From positions 2,159,933 through 2,223,932 of the forward strand of contig NZ_KB900609.1 in the NCBI RefSeq assembly GCF_000379105.1: DNA of 64,000 bases, given 5' to 3'. How positions within the stretch are numbered: position 1 is the first letter of the stretch; the number at the start of each line of letters is the position of its first letter. The notes under the pieces were generated by a model. The model was not told where the DNA came from, searched no databases, and was given only the letters and a program-made list of their open reading frames with translations. The stretch comes from Methylobacterium sp. WSM2598 (GTDB lineage: Bacteria > Pseudomonadota > Alphaproteobacteria > Rhizobiales > Beijerinckiaceae). This document shows, piece by piece, positions 27,530-36,406 of this stretch. Made by a program: the position numbers and the translations under genes.

Positions 27530-29509
27530 ATGAATGCCGCGCCGAGCCGCATGGCCGATGCCGTCCGGTTCCTCGCCCTCGACGCCATCGCCCGGGCCGG
27601 GGACGGACATCCGGGCGCGCCGCTCGGCTGCGCCGAGATCGCCACCGCCCTGTTCACCCGGCACCTCGTCTGCAACCCGGACGATCCGGAATGGCCCAAC
27701 CGCGACCGCTTCGTGCTGTCGAACGGCCACGGCTCGATGCTCCTCTACGCGGCCCTCCACCTCGCGGGCTACGCTGCGATCTCGATCGAGGCGATCCGCG
27801 GCTTCCGCGAACTCGGCTCGCCCTGCCACGGCCACCCGGAATACGCGCCCCGTCACGGCATCGAGGCGACGACCGGCCCCCTCGGCCAGGGCATCGCCAA
27901 CGCGGTCGGCATGGCGGTGGCGGAGGCCAAGCTCGCGGCCGAGTTCGGCCCGGATCTCGTCGATCACCGCACCTACGCCCTGGTCGGCGACGGCTGCCTG
28001 CAGGAGGGCATCGCCCACGAGGTCGTCTCGCTCGCCGGCCACCTGCGCCTCGGCAAGCTGACCTTCCTGTGGGACGACAACCGCATCACCGACGACGGCA
28101 GCACCGACCTGTCGATCTCGGAGGACGTGCGGGCCCGCTTCCGGGCCGCCGACTGGCAGGTGATCGACTGCGACGGCCACGACGTCGAGGCGGTCTCGGC
28201 GGCGCTGCTCCTCGCCAGGGGCGATCCGCGCCCGAGCCTGACCGCCTGCCGCACGGTGATCGGCCGCGGCCTGCCGCGGCTCGAAGGCCAGCGCGGGGCC
28301 CATGGCGGGCGCGTCTTCGAGAGCGACTGCGCGGAGGCCCGCGCCGCCCGCGCCTGGGACCATCCGGCATTCGCGGTGCCCGAGGATGTCGCCGCCGCCT
28401 GGCGGGCCGGGGCGGGGGCGCGCAACCGGGCCGCCTACGCGGCCTGGCAGGCGAGCCGGGCCGCCCTGCCGGAGGCCCGGCGGGCGGAGTTCGACCGGAG
28501 GATGGCGGGCCGGCTGCCCCCGTCCTGGCGCGAGACGCTGCTCGCCCTCAGGCGGCACTGGTCCGAGACCGCCCCGGAGCGCCCGACCATCGAGGTGGCG
28601 GCCGACATCCTGGCGGCCCTCGCCGAGACCGTGCCGGACCTGTTCAGCGGCGCCCCCGACCTGGAGGGCCCGACGCGCCACAAGCAGCGGCTCGCCGCCT
28701 TCACGGCCACGGAAAGGGCCGGGCGCTACCTGCATTACGGGATCCGCGAGCACGCCATGGGGGCGATGATGAACGGGATGGCGGCCCATCGCGGGCTGAT
28801 CCCGGTCGGCGCCACCTACCTGGTCTTCTCCGACTACCTGCGGCCCGCCCTGCGGATGGCGGCGCTGATGGAGCTTCCGGTCATCACGGTCTACAGCCAC
28901 GATTCGATCGGCATCGGCCGCAACGGGCCGACCCACCAGCCGGTGGAGTTCCTGGCCTCGCTCCGGGCGATCCCCAACATGCTGGTGCTGCGCCCGGCCG
29001 ACGCCGTCGAGACCGCCGAGGCCTGGGAGATGGCGCTCGCGCATCGGGACGGGCCGACCTCGCTCATCTGCTCCCGCCAGCCGCTGCCGGCCCTGCGGCG
29101 GGAGGCGGGCGCGGAGAACCTGAGCGCGCGGGGCGCCTACCTGCTCGCCCCGGCGACGGGCGGGCGCCGGCGGGTCACCCTGATCGGCACCGGTTCCGAG
29201 GTGGCGGTGGCGCTCGCCGCCCGCGCGGCGCTGCAGGCGGAGGGGATCCCGACCGCCGTGGTGTCGATGCCGTCCTGGGAGGCCTTCGCGGCCCAGCCGG
29301 AAACCTACCGCCGCGAGGTGATCCCCCGCGACACCGTGCGGGTCGCCGTCGAGGCGGCCATCCGGCTCGGGTGGGAGCGCTGGATCGGCGAGGAGGGCGG
29401 TTTCGTCGGGATGACCGGCTTCGGCGCCTCCGGGCCCGGCGAGGAGCTCTTCCGCCACTTCGGCATCACGCCGGAGGCGGTCCTTCGCGAGGTGCGGGCG
29501 CGGCTCTGA
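27530..29509 (+). CDS. transketolase, full length
   Basis: This 659-residue enzyme carries all three transketolase domains in one chain. The TPP motif is VGDGCLQEGIAHEV ... WDDN (about residues 150-183), the N-terminal GHPGAPLGCAEI and SNGHGSMLLYA contain cofactor and substrate residues, and the proton-relay glutamate is in GIREHAMGAMMNG (about 405). It lies 154 nt after the TRAP permease, behind repeat A, on the same strand. It could serve the general pentose phosphate and methylotrophic pathways or complete the catabolic cluster beside it. Confidence 0.93.
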   Translation: MNAAPSRMADAVRFLALDAIARAGDGHPGAPLGCAEIATALFTRHLVCNPDDPEWPNRDRFVLSNGHGSMLLYAALHLAGYAAISIEAIRGFRELGSPCHGHPEYAPRHGIEATTGPLGQGIANAVGMAVAEAKLAAEFGPDLVDHRTYALVGDGCLQEGIAHEVVSLAGHLRLGKLTFLWDDNRITDDGSTDLSISEDVRARFRAADWQVIDCDGHDVEAVSAALLLARGDPRPSLTACRTVIGRGLPRLEGQRGAHGGRVFESDCAEARAARAWDHPAFAVPEDVAAAWRAGAGARNRAAYAAWQASRAALPEARRAEFDRRMAGRLPPSWRETLLALRRHWSETAPERPTIEVAADILAALAETVPDLFSGAPDLEGPTRHKQRLAAFTATERAGRYLHYGIREHAMGAMMNGMAAHRGLIPVGATYLVFSDYLRPALRMAALMELPVITVYSHDSIGIGRNGPTHQPVEFLASLRAIPNMLVLRPADAVETAEAWEMALAHRDGPTSLICSRQPLPALRREAGAENLSARGAYLLAPATGGRRRVTLIGTGSEVAVALAARAALQAEGIPTAVVSMPSWEAFAAQPETYRREVIPRDTVRVAVEAAIRLGWERWIGEEGGFVGMTGFGASGPGEELFRHFGITPEAVLREVRARL

Positions 29510-29579
29510 GCCCGAGCCGCCGAGCCCGCGGCGCGGCATCGGCCTTGCGGGCCGATGGCCCGGGGCGCCGGACGGTGCC

Positions 29580-30150
29580 GTGCTGCGATCAGTTCGACGC
29601 CGCCACTCTCCGCCGATTTTCGAGCTTGCTTCGCGGGGAGCGGCGCTGCGGGGCGGGGTCCGCTCGCTCGCCTGGAAGATCCTGTCCTTCGCCTTCCTGT
29701 TCGCCGTCGCAGGCGTGCTTCGTCGCAGGCGTGCTCGGGCGCGGCTTCGCGGTGGTGGCCGCGGAGGTGAAGGAACTGGCCGGCCAGACCGCGCGGGCGA
29801 CCGAGCAGATCTCGGGACAGATCGGCCAGATCCAGGGCGCGACGCGCCAGGCGGTGACGGCGATCGGCGGGATCACGGGGCGGATCGGGCAGATCCGCAG
29901 CGTGGCCTCGGCGATCGCCGCGGCGGTGACCGAGCAGGGGGCGGCGACGCAGGAGATCGTGCGCAACGTGGCGGAGGCGTCGCGCGGGACGCGGGCGGTG
30001 ACGGACACGATCGGGGCGGTGGCGGGCGCGGTCGCGCAGACTGGGGAGGCCGCCTCCCAGGTGCTGGGCGCGGCGAGCGCGCTGTCGCGGCAATCCGAGC
30101 AGCTCTCCGCCGGGACCGACCGCTTCCTCGCCGGGATCCGCGCCGCCTGA
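29580..30150 (+). pseudogene. remnant of a methyl-accepting chemotaxis protein
   Basis: Two pieces in different frames look like the two ends of one chemoreceptor gene. From about 29580 a frame gives a membrane-helix N-terminus (LAWKILSFAFLFAVAGV). From about 29736 another frame gives the C-terminal signalling region ([27 protein letters not shown] and a helix to the stop at 30150), nearly identical in its first part to the intact receptor at the window's right end. The sensor, HAMP and half of the signalling domain are missing. At the junction a 15-bp sequence is duplicated (29705-29719 and 29721-29735). Confidence 0.7.
29705..29735. repeat. 15-bp direct repeat at a deletion junction
   Basis: CGTCGCAGGCGTGCT occurs at 29705-29719 and 29721-29735, exactly where the two chemoreceptor fragments meet. 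It could be the trace of a slippage or recombination event that removed the middle of the gene. Confidence 0.75.
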
Positions 30151-30159
30151 GGCGGTCCG

Positions 30160-30930
30160 CTACTCGGCCGCGGCCTCGAGCGCCCTGTCGTAGGCGCCCG
30201 AGGCCAGGGCGGCCTTGAGCCAGCCGTCAACCGCCGCCTTGAGCGCCGGGTCGCGGCTCATCCAGTAGCCCTTGTCGGCGTGGTCGAAGGAATCCGCCAC
30301 CGTGGCCGGGCAGAGCACGCCGCGGTGGCGCCGCGCCTGGTAATCGACCTCGGCCCCGTCCGTGACCATCAGGTCCGCGCGGCCCTCCGCGACCTCCTCG
30401 AAGATCGTGCGGTTGTCCGGGTGCAGCCGCACGGCGGCGTGCGGGAAGTGGGCGGCCGCGAAGCGCTCGTTGGTGCCGCCGGGATTGACCACCACGCGCA
30501 CCTCGGCCCGGTCGATCGCCGCGACTCTCGTGTAGGTCCCGGCATCGGCGCAGCGCACGATCGGGCGCTTGCCGTCCGTCATCACCGGCACCGAGAAATC
30601 CGCCACCGCGGCGCGGTCGGACGTCACCGAGACGCCGCCCATGGCGATGTCGAACCGGTCGGCGAGGAGGTCGTCCTTGAGGCCCTTCCAGGTCGTCGGG
30701 ACGATCTCGAGCGAGACCCCGAGGCTGCGGGCGAGATCCCGCGCCATCGTGACGTCGGCGCCCTTCACGTCGCCCTCGGCGCGCCTCAGCGAATAGGGCG
30801 CGTAGTCGCCGGTCAGGCCGACCCGCAGCACCCCCGCCTCGCGGATCGCCGCGAGGGGTCTCGCCGCGGCCGGCGCGGCCGCGAGCGCCGCGGCCACGAT
30901 CCCGATCCCGGCCCAGAAAGTCCGGCCCAT
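30160..30930 (-). CDS. periplasmic cyclohexadienyl dehydratase (PheC)-like, SBP_bac_3 fold
   Basis: The 256-residue exported protein (signal ending APAAARP) has the type 3 amino-acid-binding-protein fold. Several blocks follow PheC of Pseudomonas: LRVGLTGDYAPYS, RFDIAMGGVSVT, DGKRPIVRCAD, VVVNPGGTNERFAAAHF, HPDNRTIFEEV and DLMVTDGAEVDYQ. PheC converts prephenate or arogenate to phenylpyruvate or phenylalanine in the periplasm. A plain ABC-type amino-acid binding protein is the alternative, but no ABC permease or ATPase lies nearby. It diverges from a FUSC-type aromatic acid exporter gene. Confidence 0.72.
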   Translation of the reverse strand: MGRTFWAGIGIVAAALAAAPAAARPLAAIREAGVLRVGLTGDYAPYSLRRAEGDVKGADVTMARDLARSLGVSLEIVPTTWKGLKDDLLADRFDIAMGGVSVTSDRAAVADFSVPVMTDGKRPIVRCADAGTYTRVAAIDRAEVRVVVNPGGTNERFAAAHFPHAAVRLHPDNRTIFEEVAEGRADLMVTDGAEVDYQARRHRGVLCPATVADSFDHADKGYWMSRDPALKAAVDGWLKAALASGAYDRALEAAAE

Positions 30931-31121
30931 CACCCACCCCCTGCGCTCTGCCCGGCCCCGGCGCGTCCGGCGACGCACCGCGCATCATCGCGGGCCCCTT
31001 CTTCCCGCCTAACAGAGCCGAGAGCGGACACGCTTGCAACGGGGCGGCGGGCGAAGCGCGCCGGCGCGGTTGACAGGCCGGCCCCCGCTGGCGTCGAAGA
31101 GGCGCCATCCGCGGAGGCACG

Positions 31122-32213
31122 ATGACGATCGACGCGAGCGGCGCCGCGCGCCTGGAGGCTTGGCTGTCCCGGAACCGCGCCAAGCTGGTCCAGGCCGCCC
31201 GCATGACGGTGTCGAGCCTCGCCACCTTCGGGCTCGCCGCCGGGCTCGGCCTGCCGCAGGCCTTCTGGGCAGTGATCACCGCGCTGATCGTGACCCAGAG
31301 CAGCGTCGGCTCCTCGCTGAAGGCCGCCCTCGACCGCTTCCTCGGCTCGGTGCTCGGCGCGGTCTACGGGGGCGCGGTCGCCCTCGCCGTCCCGCACCAG
31401 GGCGGGATCACCACGGCGGTCGCCCTCCTGCTGGCGATCGGCCCGCTCTCCGTCGCGGCGGCGCAGTCGGCGGGGTTCCGGGTCGCGCCGATCACCGCGG
31501 TGATCGTGCTCCTGAGCACCACCGGCAGCACGCTCGGCCCGATCGCCTTCGCGCTCGACCGGATCCTGGAGGTCGGCCTCGGCTGCGCGATCGGCCTCGC
31601 GGTCTCGCTCGTGGTCGCGCCGGCCCGCGCGGCGCGGGTGGTGCGCGAGCAGGCGGCGCGGACCGCCCGCCTCCTCGCCGATCAGCTGGAGGTGCTGGCG
31701 CGCCGCGACGACGTCGCCATCGACGCGAAGGGGCTGCCGCTGGCGACGCGGCGCAGCCTCGACCGGCTGGAGTTGCTGGTGGGGGAGGCCGCCCGCGAGC
31801 GGCGCAGCCGCCTCGCCGCCGCCCCGGATCCCGAGCCGCTCGCCCGCACGCTCCTGCGCCTGCGCCACGACGTCGTGATGCTGCGCCGGGCCACGCGCGA
31901 GGCGGATCTCGGCGCCGACCTCGCGGCCCCCTGGGCGGCGGCGGCCTCGGCCGCGGCCGCGCGCCTGCGGGGCATCGCCGCCTGCCTCGAGCAGGACGGC
32001 CGGGCCCCGGAGGAGGATCCGGCCCTGCCGCGGGCGATCGCCGCCTACCGGGCGGCGATCGACGAGATGCGCCGCCGCCGGCTCACCCGCGACCTCCCGA
32101 CCGACGAGGTCGGGCAGATCTTCTGGATCGCCTTCTCGCTCGACCAGATGCGGCGCAACCTCGACGACCTCGCCGAGCGCGCCGCCGAGGGGCGGGCCGC
32201 GCCCGCCGGGTGA
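31122..32213 (+). CDS. FUSC family membrane protein, aromatic acid exporter-like
   Basis: The 363-residue protein has six hydrophobic helices in its first 165 residues (SLATFGLAAGLGLPQAFWAVITALIV onwards) and a helical cytoplasmic C-terminal domain of about 190 residues rich in Arg, Leu and Ala. This is the half-size FUSC/ArAE plan, related to AaeB p-hydroxybenzoate exporters and fusaric acid resistance proteins. It diverges from the PheC-like gene with 190 nt between start codons, so a shared aromatic-acid theme is possible. The substrate is not established. Confidence 0.85.
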   Translation: MTIDASGAARLEAWLSRNRAKLVQAARMTVSSLATFGLAAGLGLPQAFWAVITALIVTQSSVGSSLKAALDRFLGSVLGAVYGGAVALAVPHQGGITTAVALLLAIGPLSVAAAQSAGFRVAPITAVIVLLSTTGSTLGPIAFALDRILEVGLGCAIGLAVSLVVAPARAARVVREQAARTARLLADQLEVLARRDDVAIDAKGLPLATRRSLDRLELLVGEAARERRSRLAAAPDPEPLARTLLRLRHDVVMLRRATREADLGADLAAPWAAAASAAAARLRGIAACLEQDGRAPEEDPALPRAIAAYRAAIDEMRRRRLTRDLPTDEVGQIFWIAFSLDQMRRNLDDLAERAAEGRAAPAG

Positions 32214-32223
32214 GGCGCGCGGC

Positions 32224-32334
32224 TCACGGCGCGGCGCGCTTGCGCAGCACCATCTCGCCCCGGAGCAGGACCTTCCGGGGGCGCTGGCCGAAGACCGTCT
32301 TCACGACGGTCCGGTCCCGGTCGAGGACCAGCAC
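32224..32334 (-). CDS. possible 36-residue peptide, start uncertain
   Basis: A leftward frame gives LVLDRDRTVVKTVFGQRPRK followed by VLLRGEMVLRKRAAP and a stop at 32224. The alternation of hydrophobic and charged residues is more protein-like than the usual shadow frames. A GTG at 32334 is the only start in frame. An ATG 18 bases upstream is one base out of frame, so a longer gene broken by a single-base loss is conceivable. Confidence 0.3.
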   Translation of the reverse strand: MLVLDRDRTVVKTVFGQRPRKVLLRGEMVLRKRAAP

Positions 32335-32416
32335 GGGCGGCCCCGCTTGAACATGCCGCGCGGCGGGACGTTGGGGGAGGGCGGCCGGCAGGGCCGCGCA
32401 GTCCCGGAATCACCCG

Positions 32417-33046
32417 ATGGCCGAATCCTCCACCGGCGCCGCGCGGGCGGCGCATCGCCGATCCGCGCCCCCGCGGGGCGCCGGGCGCCCGCGCGGCGCC
32501 GCCCCCCCGCGGCGCGACGGTGCGCTGTCGCCGGGCGCGGCGCTCGTCGCGGTCGGGGGCGCGCTCCTGCTCAGCGGGCTGGTCAGCCGCCGCTACAGCC
32601 CCGATCCGAGCCACCCGGACATCGCCCGCTGGTACGGCCGCCTCGATACCCCGTCCTGGAAGCCGCCGGACCCCGTCTTCGCCGGCGGCTGGCCGGTCCT
32701 GCTCACGCTGATGGCGGCGGGCGCCTACCGGCTGATGCGCCAGCCCCGCTCGCCGGCCCGCGACGAGGCGATCGCCCTCTGGGCCCTCACCCTCGCCCTG
32801 GTCACCGCCTACAACAAGGTCTTCTTCGGCGCGCGCAGCCTCACGGGCGGGGTCGCGGAGGGCGCGCTCGTGGTGGCCGCCGGGGCGGGGTTCATCGCCC
32901 GGGCCGGGCGCGTGGACGGCCTCGCGGCGGCGAGCGGCCTGCCGCTCACCCTGTGGTCGGTGTTCGGCGACGTCCTCACGGAGGATCTGCGGCGGCGCAA
33001 CCCGGACCTCGACGGGCGGCAGCCCCCGGGGGACCCGGCCCGATGA
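32417..33046 (+). CDS. TspO/MBR family protein
   Basis: The 209-residue membrane protein has a basic, Pro/Arg-rich extension of about 35 residues, then five helices. The TspO signature WYGRLDTPSWKPPDPVFAGG is plain near residues 75-95, followed by ALTLALVTAYNKVFFGARS. TspO proteins bind porphyrins and are tied to oxidative stress or tetrapyrrole handling. The last helix region is divergent, so the family match is strong only in the first half. Its stop overlaps the next start (ATGA at 33043), so the two genes are cotranslated. Confidence 0.78.
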   Translation: MAESSTGAARAAHRRSAPPRGAGRPRGAAPPRRDGALSPGAALVAVGGALLLSGLVSRRYSPDPSHPDIARWYGRLDTPSWKPPDPVFAGGWPVLLTLMAAGAYRLMRQPRSPARDEAIALWALTLALVTAYNKVFFGARSLTGGVAEGALVVAAGAGFIARAGRVDGLAAASGLPLTLWSVFGDVLTEDLRRRNPDLDGRQPPGDPAR

Positions 33047-33531
33047 GACCCCACCCCACCCGCGAGGACGCTTCGCCGCGGATCCCCTGGCTCAGCCTCC
33101 TCTACGGCTTCGGGCCGATGCTGCCGCTCGTCGCCGGGGCCGCGGCGGCGCTCGCCAGCGCGGGCGAGACCCGGCGCCTGATCGTCAGCCTCACGCTCCT
33201 GTGGGGGAGCGCCATCCTCACCTTCCTGTCGGGCGTGCGGCGGGGCCTCAGCTTCCGGACGGTCGGCGGACCGACCGCCACGCAGATCGCCACCATGATG
33301 GTCCTGTTCGGGCTCGGATTGGCGGCCCTCGCGGGCCTGCTGTTCGGGCGCGCCACCGCCACGACGGCGCTGCTCCTCGCCGGCTACGGCCTCATCGTCG
33401 TCCTCGATCCCCTGGCGGCCCGGTCCGGCGAGGCCCCGCGCCACTTCGCGCGGCTGCGGCCGATGCAGATCCCGCTCGCGCTGCTCAGCCTCGCGGCGCT
33501 GCTCGCGATCGAACTCGCCGGCCGGGTCTGA
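33043..33531 (+). CDS. DUF3429 family membrane protein
   Basis: The 162-residue protein has five predicted helices. LLYGFGPMLPLVAGAAAA at the start and SAILTFLSGVRRGLSF in the middle match DUF3429, a small inner-membrane family of unknown function, often found near photolyase or stress genes in proteobacteria. The start overlaps the tspO-like stop by four bases, implying that the products may act together in the membrane. Confidence 0.8.
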   Translation: MRPHPTREDASPRIPWLSLLYGFGPMLPLVAGAAAALASAGETRRLIVSLTLLWGSAILTFLSGVRRGLSFRTVGGPTATQIATMMVLFGLGLAALAGLLFGRATATTALLLAGYGLIVVLDPLAARSGEAPRHFARLRPMQIPLALLSLAALLAIELAGRV

Positions 33532-33701
33532 GCGCGGGGTCGATCGCCCGGTCGGGCCGGCACGCGGTGCCCCTTCGCACGACCGACACCAACCGTGCGA
33601 AGCGCGCGCAGCGACCCCGACCCTTGCGCGCCGGGACGCGCGGCGAGGCGCGACGGCGCGGGCGACGCTCTCGCCGCGATCCCCTGGCGCGGGAAATCGG
33701 C

Positions 33702-33707
33702 TAGACT
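33702..33707 (+). promoter_or_regulatory. TAGACT -10-like motif
   Basis: TAGACT within GCTAGACTGGG stands 92 bp before the acyl-CoA ligase start; the same core lies upstream of the genes at 1904 and 43770. Confidence 0.35.
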
Positions 33708-33798
33708 GGGCGCGACGGGCCTCGCCGCCCGTCGCCGGCCGCTCGGCCGGCCGGACGGGGCGTGCCGACGCGCCCGCCAGAGGGAAGGACACGACGCC

Positions 33799-35427
33799 AT
33801 GCTCGGCCTGATGCAGGACTGGCCCCTGCTCATCCACCGCATCATCGACTACGCCGCCTCCCAGCACCGGGACCGCGCGGTGATCTCCCGCTCGGTCGAG
33901 GGACCGATGCACCGGACCACCTACGGAGAGGTGAGGGGGCGGGCGCTGCGGCTCGCCAAGCGGCTGGAGCGGGACGGGATCCGCGCGGGCGACCGGGTCG
34001 CCACCCTGGCCTGGAACACCTGGCGGCACCTGGAGGCGTGGTACGGCATCACCGGGCTCGGAGCGATCTACCACACGGTCAACCCGCGGCTGTTCGGCGA
34101 GCAGATCGCCTACATCATCAACCACGCGGAGGATCGCATCCTCCTGCTCGATCTCACCTTCGTGCCACTGGTGGAGCGGCTCGCCGAGCAGCTGCCGACG
34201 ATCGAGCGCTTCGTGGTGCTGACCGACGCGGCCGGGATGCCGGACACGTCCCTGCGCAACGCGGTCGCCTACGAGGAATGGCTCGCCGAGGCGGACGCGG
34301 ATTTCGCCTGGGCGCAGCTCGACGAGCGCAGCGCGGCGGGGCTCTGCTACACGTCGGGCACGACCGGCAATCCGAAGGGCGTGCTCTACTCGCACCGCTC
34401 CAACGTGCTGCACGCGATGGCCAATAACGGGCCCGACTATATCGGGCTTTCCAGCCGCGACGTGGCGATGCCGGTGGTGCCGCTGTTCCACGCCAACAGC
34501 TGGTCGCTCGCCTTCGCGGCGCCGATGGCGGGGGCGGCCCTGGTCCTGCCGGGGCCGAAACTCGACGGCGCCTCCGTGCACGACCTCCTGGAGTCGACGG
34601 GCGTCACCGTCACGGCGGCGGTGCCGACGGTGTGGCTCGGCCTCCTCCAGCACCTCGACGCGACCGGGGGCCGGATCACGCACCTGAAGCGCGTGCTGAT
34701 CGGTGGCTCGGCCTGCCCGCGGGCGATGACGGAGCGCTTCGAGCGGGAGTTCGGCGTGAGCGTCACCCATGCCTGGGGCATGACCGAGATGAGTCCGATC
34801 GGCTCCTTCTGCTCGCTGAAGCCGGAGGTGTCGCAGCTGGAGGGCGAGGCGCGCCTCGACCTCAAGATGAAGCAGGGCTACCCGCCCTTCGGGGTCGAGT
34901 TCCGGCTGACCGACGATGCCGGCCGCGACCTGCCCTGGGACGGCACCACCTTCGGGCGCCTCAAGGTGGCCGGCCCCGCCGTGGCGGCGGCCTATTTCCG
35001 GGACGACACGCCGATCCTCGACGACCGCGGCTTCTTCGACACCGGCGACATCGCGACGATCGACCCCAACGGCTACATGACGATCACCGACCGCTCGAAG
35101 GACGTGATCAAGTCGGGGGGCGAGTGGATCTCCTCCATCGACCTGGAGAACCTGGCCGTCGGGCACCCGGACGTCGCGGAGGCGGCGGTGATCGGGGTGG
35201 CGCACCCGAAATGGGACGAGCGCCCGCTCCTTGTCGTGGTGCCCAAGCCCGGGCGCGTCCCGGACAAGGACGACATCCTGGCCTTCATGAGCCCGCGCAT
35301 CGCCAAGTGGTGGCTGCCGGACGACGTCGTGCTGGTCGAGGAGATCCCCCACACGGCGACGGGCAAGATCCAGAAGACGGCCCTGCGCGACCAGTTCCGG
35401 GACTACCGGTTCCCCGGGACGGCGTGA
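33799..35427 (+). CDS. fatty acyl-CoA ligase, AMP-dependent (medium/long chain type)
   Basis: The 542-residue adenylating enzyme activates a carboxylic acid to its CoA thioester with ATP. The P-loop is [17 protein letters not shown] (about residues 183-199), the A5-type motif [10 protein letters not shown] (about 321-330), and the hinge and C-terminal motifs [16 protein letters not shown] and [10 protein letters not shown], with the catalytic lysine in the latter. The sequence resembles the DMSP/medium-chain FadD group (start [20 protein letters not shown]). It is a single gene with a probable promoter in the 267-nt gap upstream. The acid substrate is uncertain. Confidence 0.93.
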   Translation: MLGLMQDWPLLIHRIIDYAASQHRDRAVISRSVEGPMHRTTYGEVRGRALRLAKRLERDGIRAGDRVATLAWNTWRHLEAWYGITGLGAIYHTVNPRLFGEQIAYIINHAEDRILLLDLTFVPLVERLAEQLPTIERFVVLTDAAGMPDTSLRNAVAYEEWLAEADADFAWAQLDERSAAGLCYTSGTTGNPKGVLYSHRSNVLHAMANNGPDYIGLSSRDVAMPVVPLFHANSWSLAFAAPMAGAALVLPGPKLDGASVHDLLESTGVTVTAAVPTVWLGLLQHLDATGGRITHLKRVLIGGSACPRAMTERFEREFGVSVTHAWGMTEMSPIGSFCSLKPEVSQLEGEARLDLKMKQGYPPFGVEFRLTDDAGRDLPWDGTTFGRLKVAGPAVAAAYFRDDTPILDDRGFFDTGDIATIDPNGYMTITDRSKDVIKSGGEWISSIDLENLAVGHPDVAEAAVIGVAHPKWDERPLLVVVPKPGRVPDKDDILAFMSPRIAKWWLPDDVVLVEEIPHTATGKIQKTALRDQFRDYRFPGTA

Positions 35428-35502
35428 GGGGGCGGGAGGGGTTTCGCGGCGCCGCGGACCGCTTTAGGGAGGGGCGATGACCGCTGATCCCGCGCTCCCC
35501 GC

Positions 35503-36282
35503 ATGCGTCGCCTGATCGTCGAGGAGCCCGTCACCCGGGCGGCACCCTGGGCGCTGCGCTGCGGCTGGTTCGCCGTCGCGGTGGTGGCCATCGCGCTCCT
35601 GCTGGTGCGGGATCCGCGGGCCGAGACCGGGCCTGCCCTCGCCGCCCTCGGGGCGGGCATCGCCGTGGCTTTGCTCGCCGTGGCGCTCGCGCTCGGGGCC
35701 TTCGTGCGGGTCTGGAACGAGGGGGCGCGGGGCCTGCGCACCGCCCTGGGCGGCCTCTTCCTCGCGGCGCTCGTCCTCGCCTATCCGGGCTACATGGCGG
35801 TCCGCGGGGCAGTGCTGCCGCGGCTCACCGACATCGCCACCGACATCGCCGATCCGCCCTCCTACTCGCGCTCGCGCGCCGCCTACGCGGCGCGGGGCGG
35901 CGCGCTGCCGCCGGAGATCCCGCCCGCCGCCCGCGTTCTGCAGCGCGAGGCCTATCCGCAGATCGCCCCGCTCACCCTGGATCTCGGGCCGAACGAGGCC
36001 TTCGCCCTCGCCCTCAAGGCGGCCGGGAACCGCAAGTGGCAGGTGATCGAGGCGATCAAGCCGGGCGGGCGGGTCGGCAACGGCCGCATCGAGGCGGTGG
36101 TGCGCTCGCGCCTGCTCGGGCTGCCCTACGACGTCACCGTCCGGGTCAGGCCCCGCGCCGACGGCGCCCGCATCGACGTGCGCTCGGCCGCGCGCTACGG
36201 CGACCGCGATTTCGGCCAGAACGCCGACCACATCCGCTCCTACCTGGAGGAGCTGTCGAACCTCGCGCTGGCGGTGAAGTGA
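35503..36282 (+). CDS. DUF1499 family membrane protein
   Basis: The 259-residue protein has three N-terminal helices (residues about 15-105) followed by a soluble DUF1499 domain beginning at LTDIATDIADPPSYS and containing RVGNGRIEAVVRSRLLGLPYDV and RYGDRDFGQNADHIRSYLEEL. The family is widespread in proteobacteria and algae and has no known function. It is separate from the flanking genes, 75 nt after the acyl-CoA ligase on the same strand, so readthrough is possible. Confidence 0.85.
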   Translation: MRRLIVEEPVTRAAPWALRCGWFAVAVVAIALLLVRDPRAETGPALAALGAGIAVALLAVALALGAFVRVWNEGARGLRTALGGLFLAALVLAYPGYMAVRGAVLPRLTDIATDIADPPSYSRSRAAYAARGGALPPEIPPAARVLQREAYPQIAPLTLDLGPNEAFALALKAAGNRKWQVIEAIKPGGRVGNGRIEAVVRSRLLGLPYDVTVRVRPRADGARIDVRSAARYGDRDFGQNADHIRSYLEELSNLALAVK

Positions 36283-36406
36283 CACCGGCGGTCATGTCTC
36301 ATGACCGCTGGGTCCGTTCTCGGATCGTCGCCGAGCCTCTGGTGTCGACGATCCGGGATGGTCAACGGCCCGATGCGTCAGCATTCTGGGGCGTTGGTAC
36401 GAGGCG

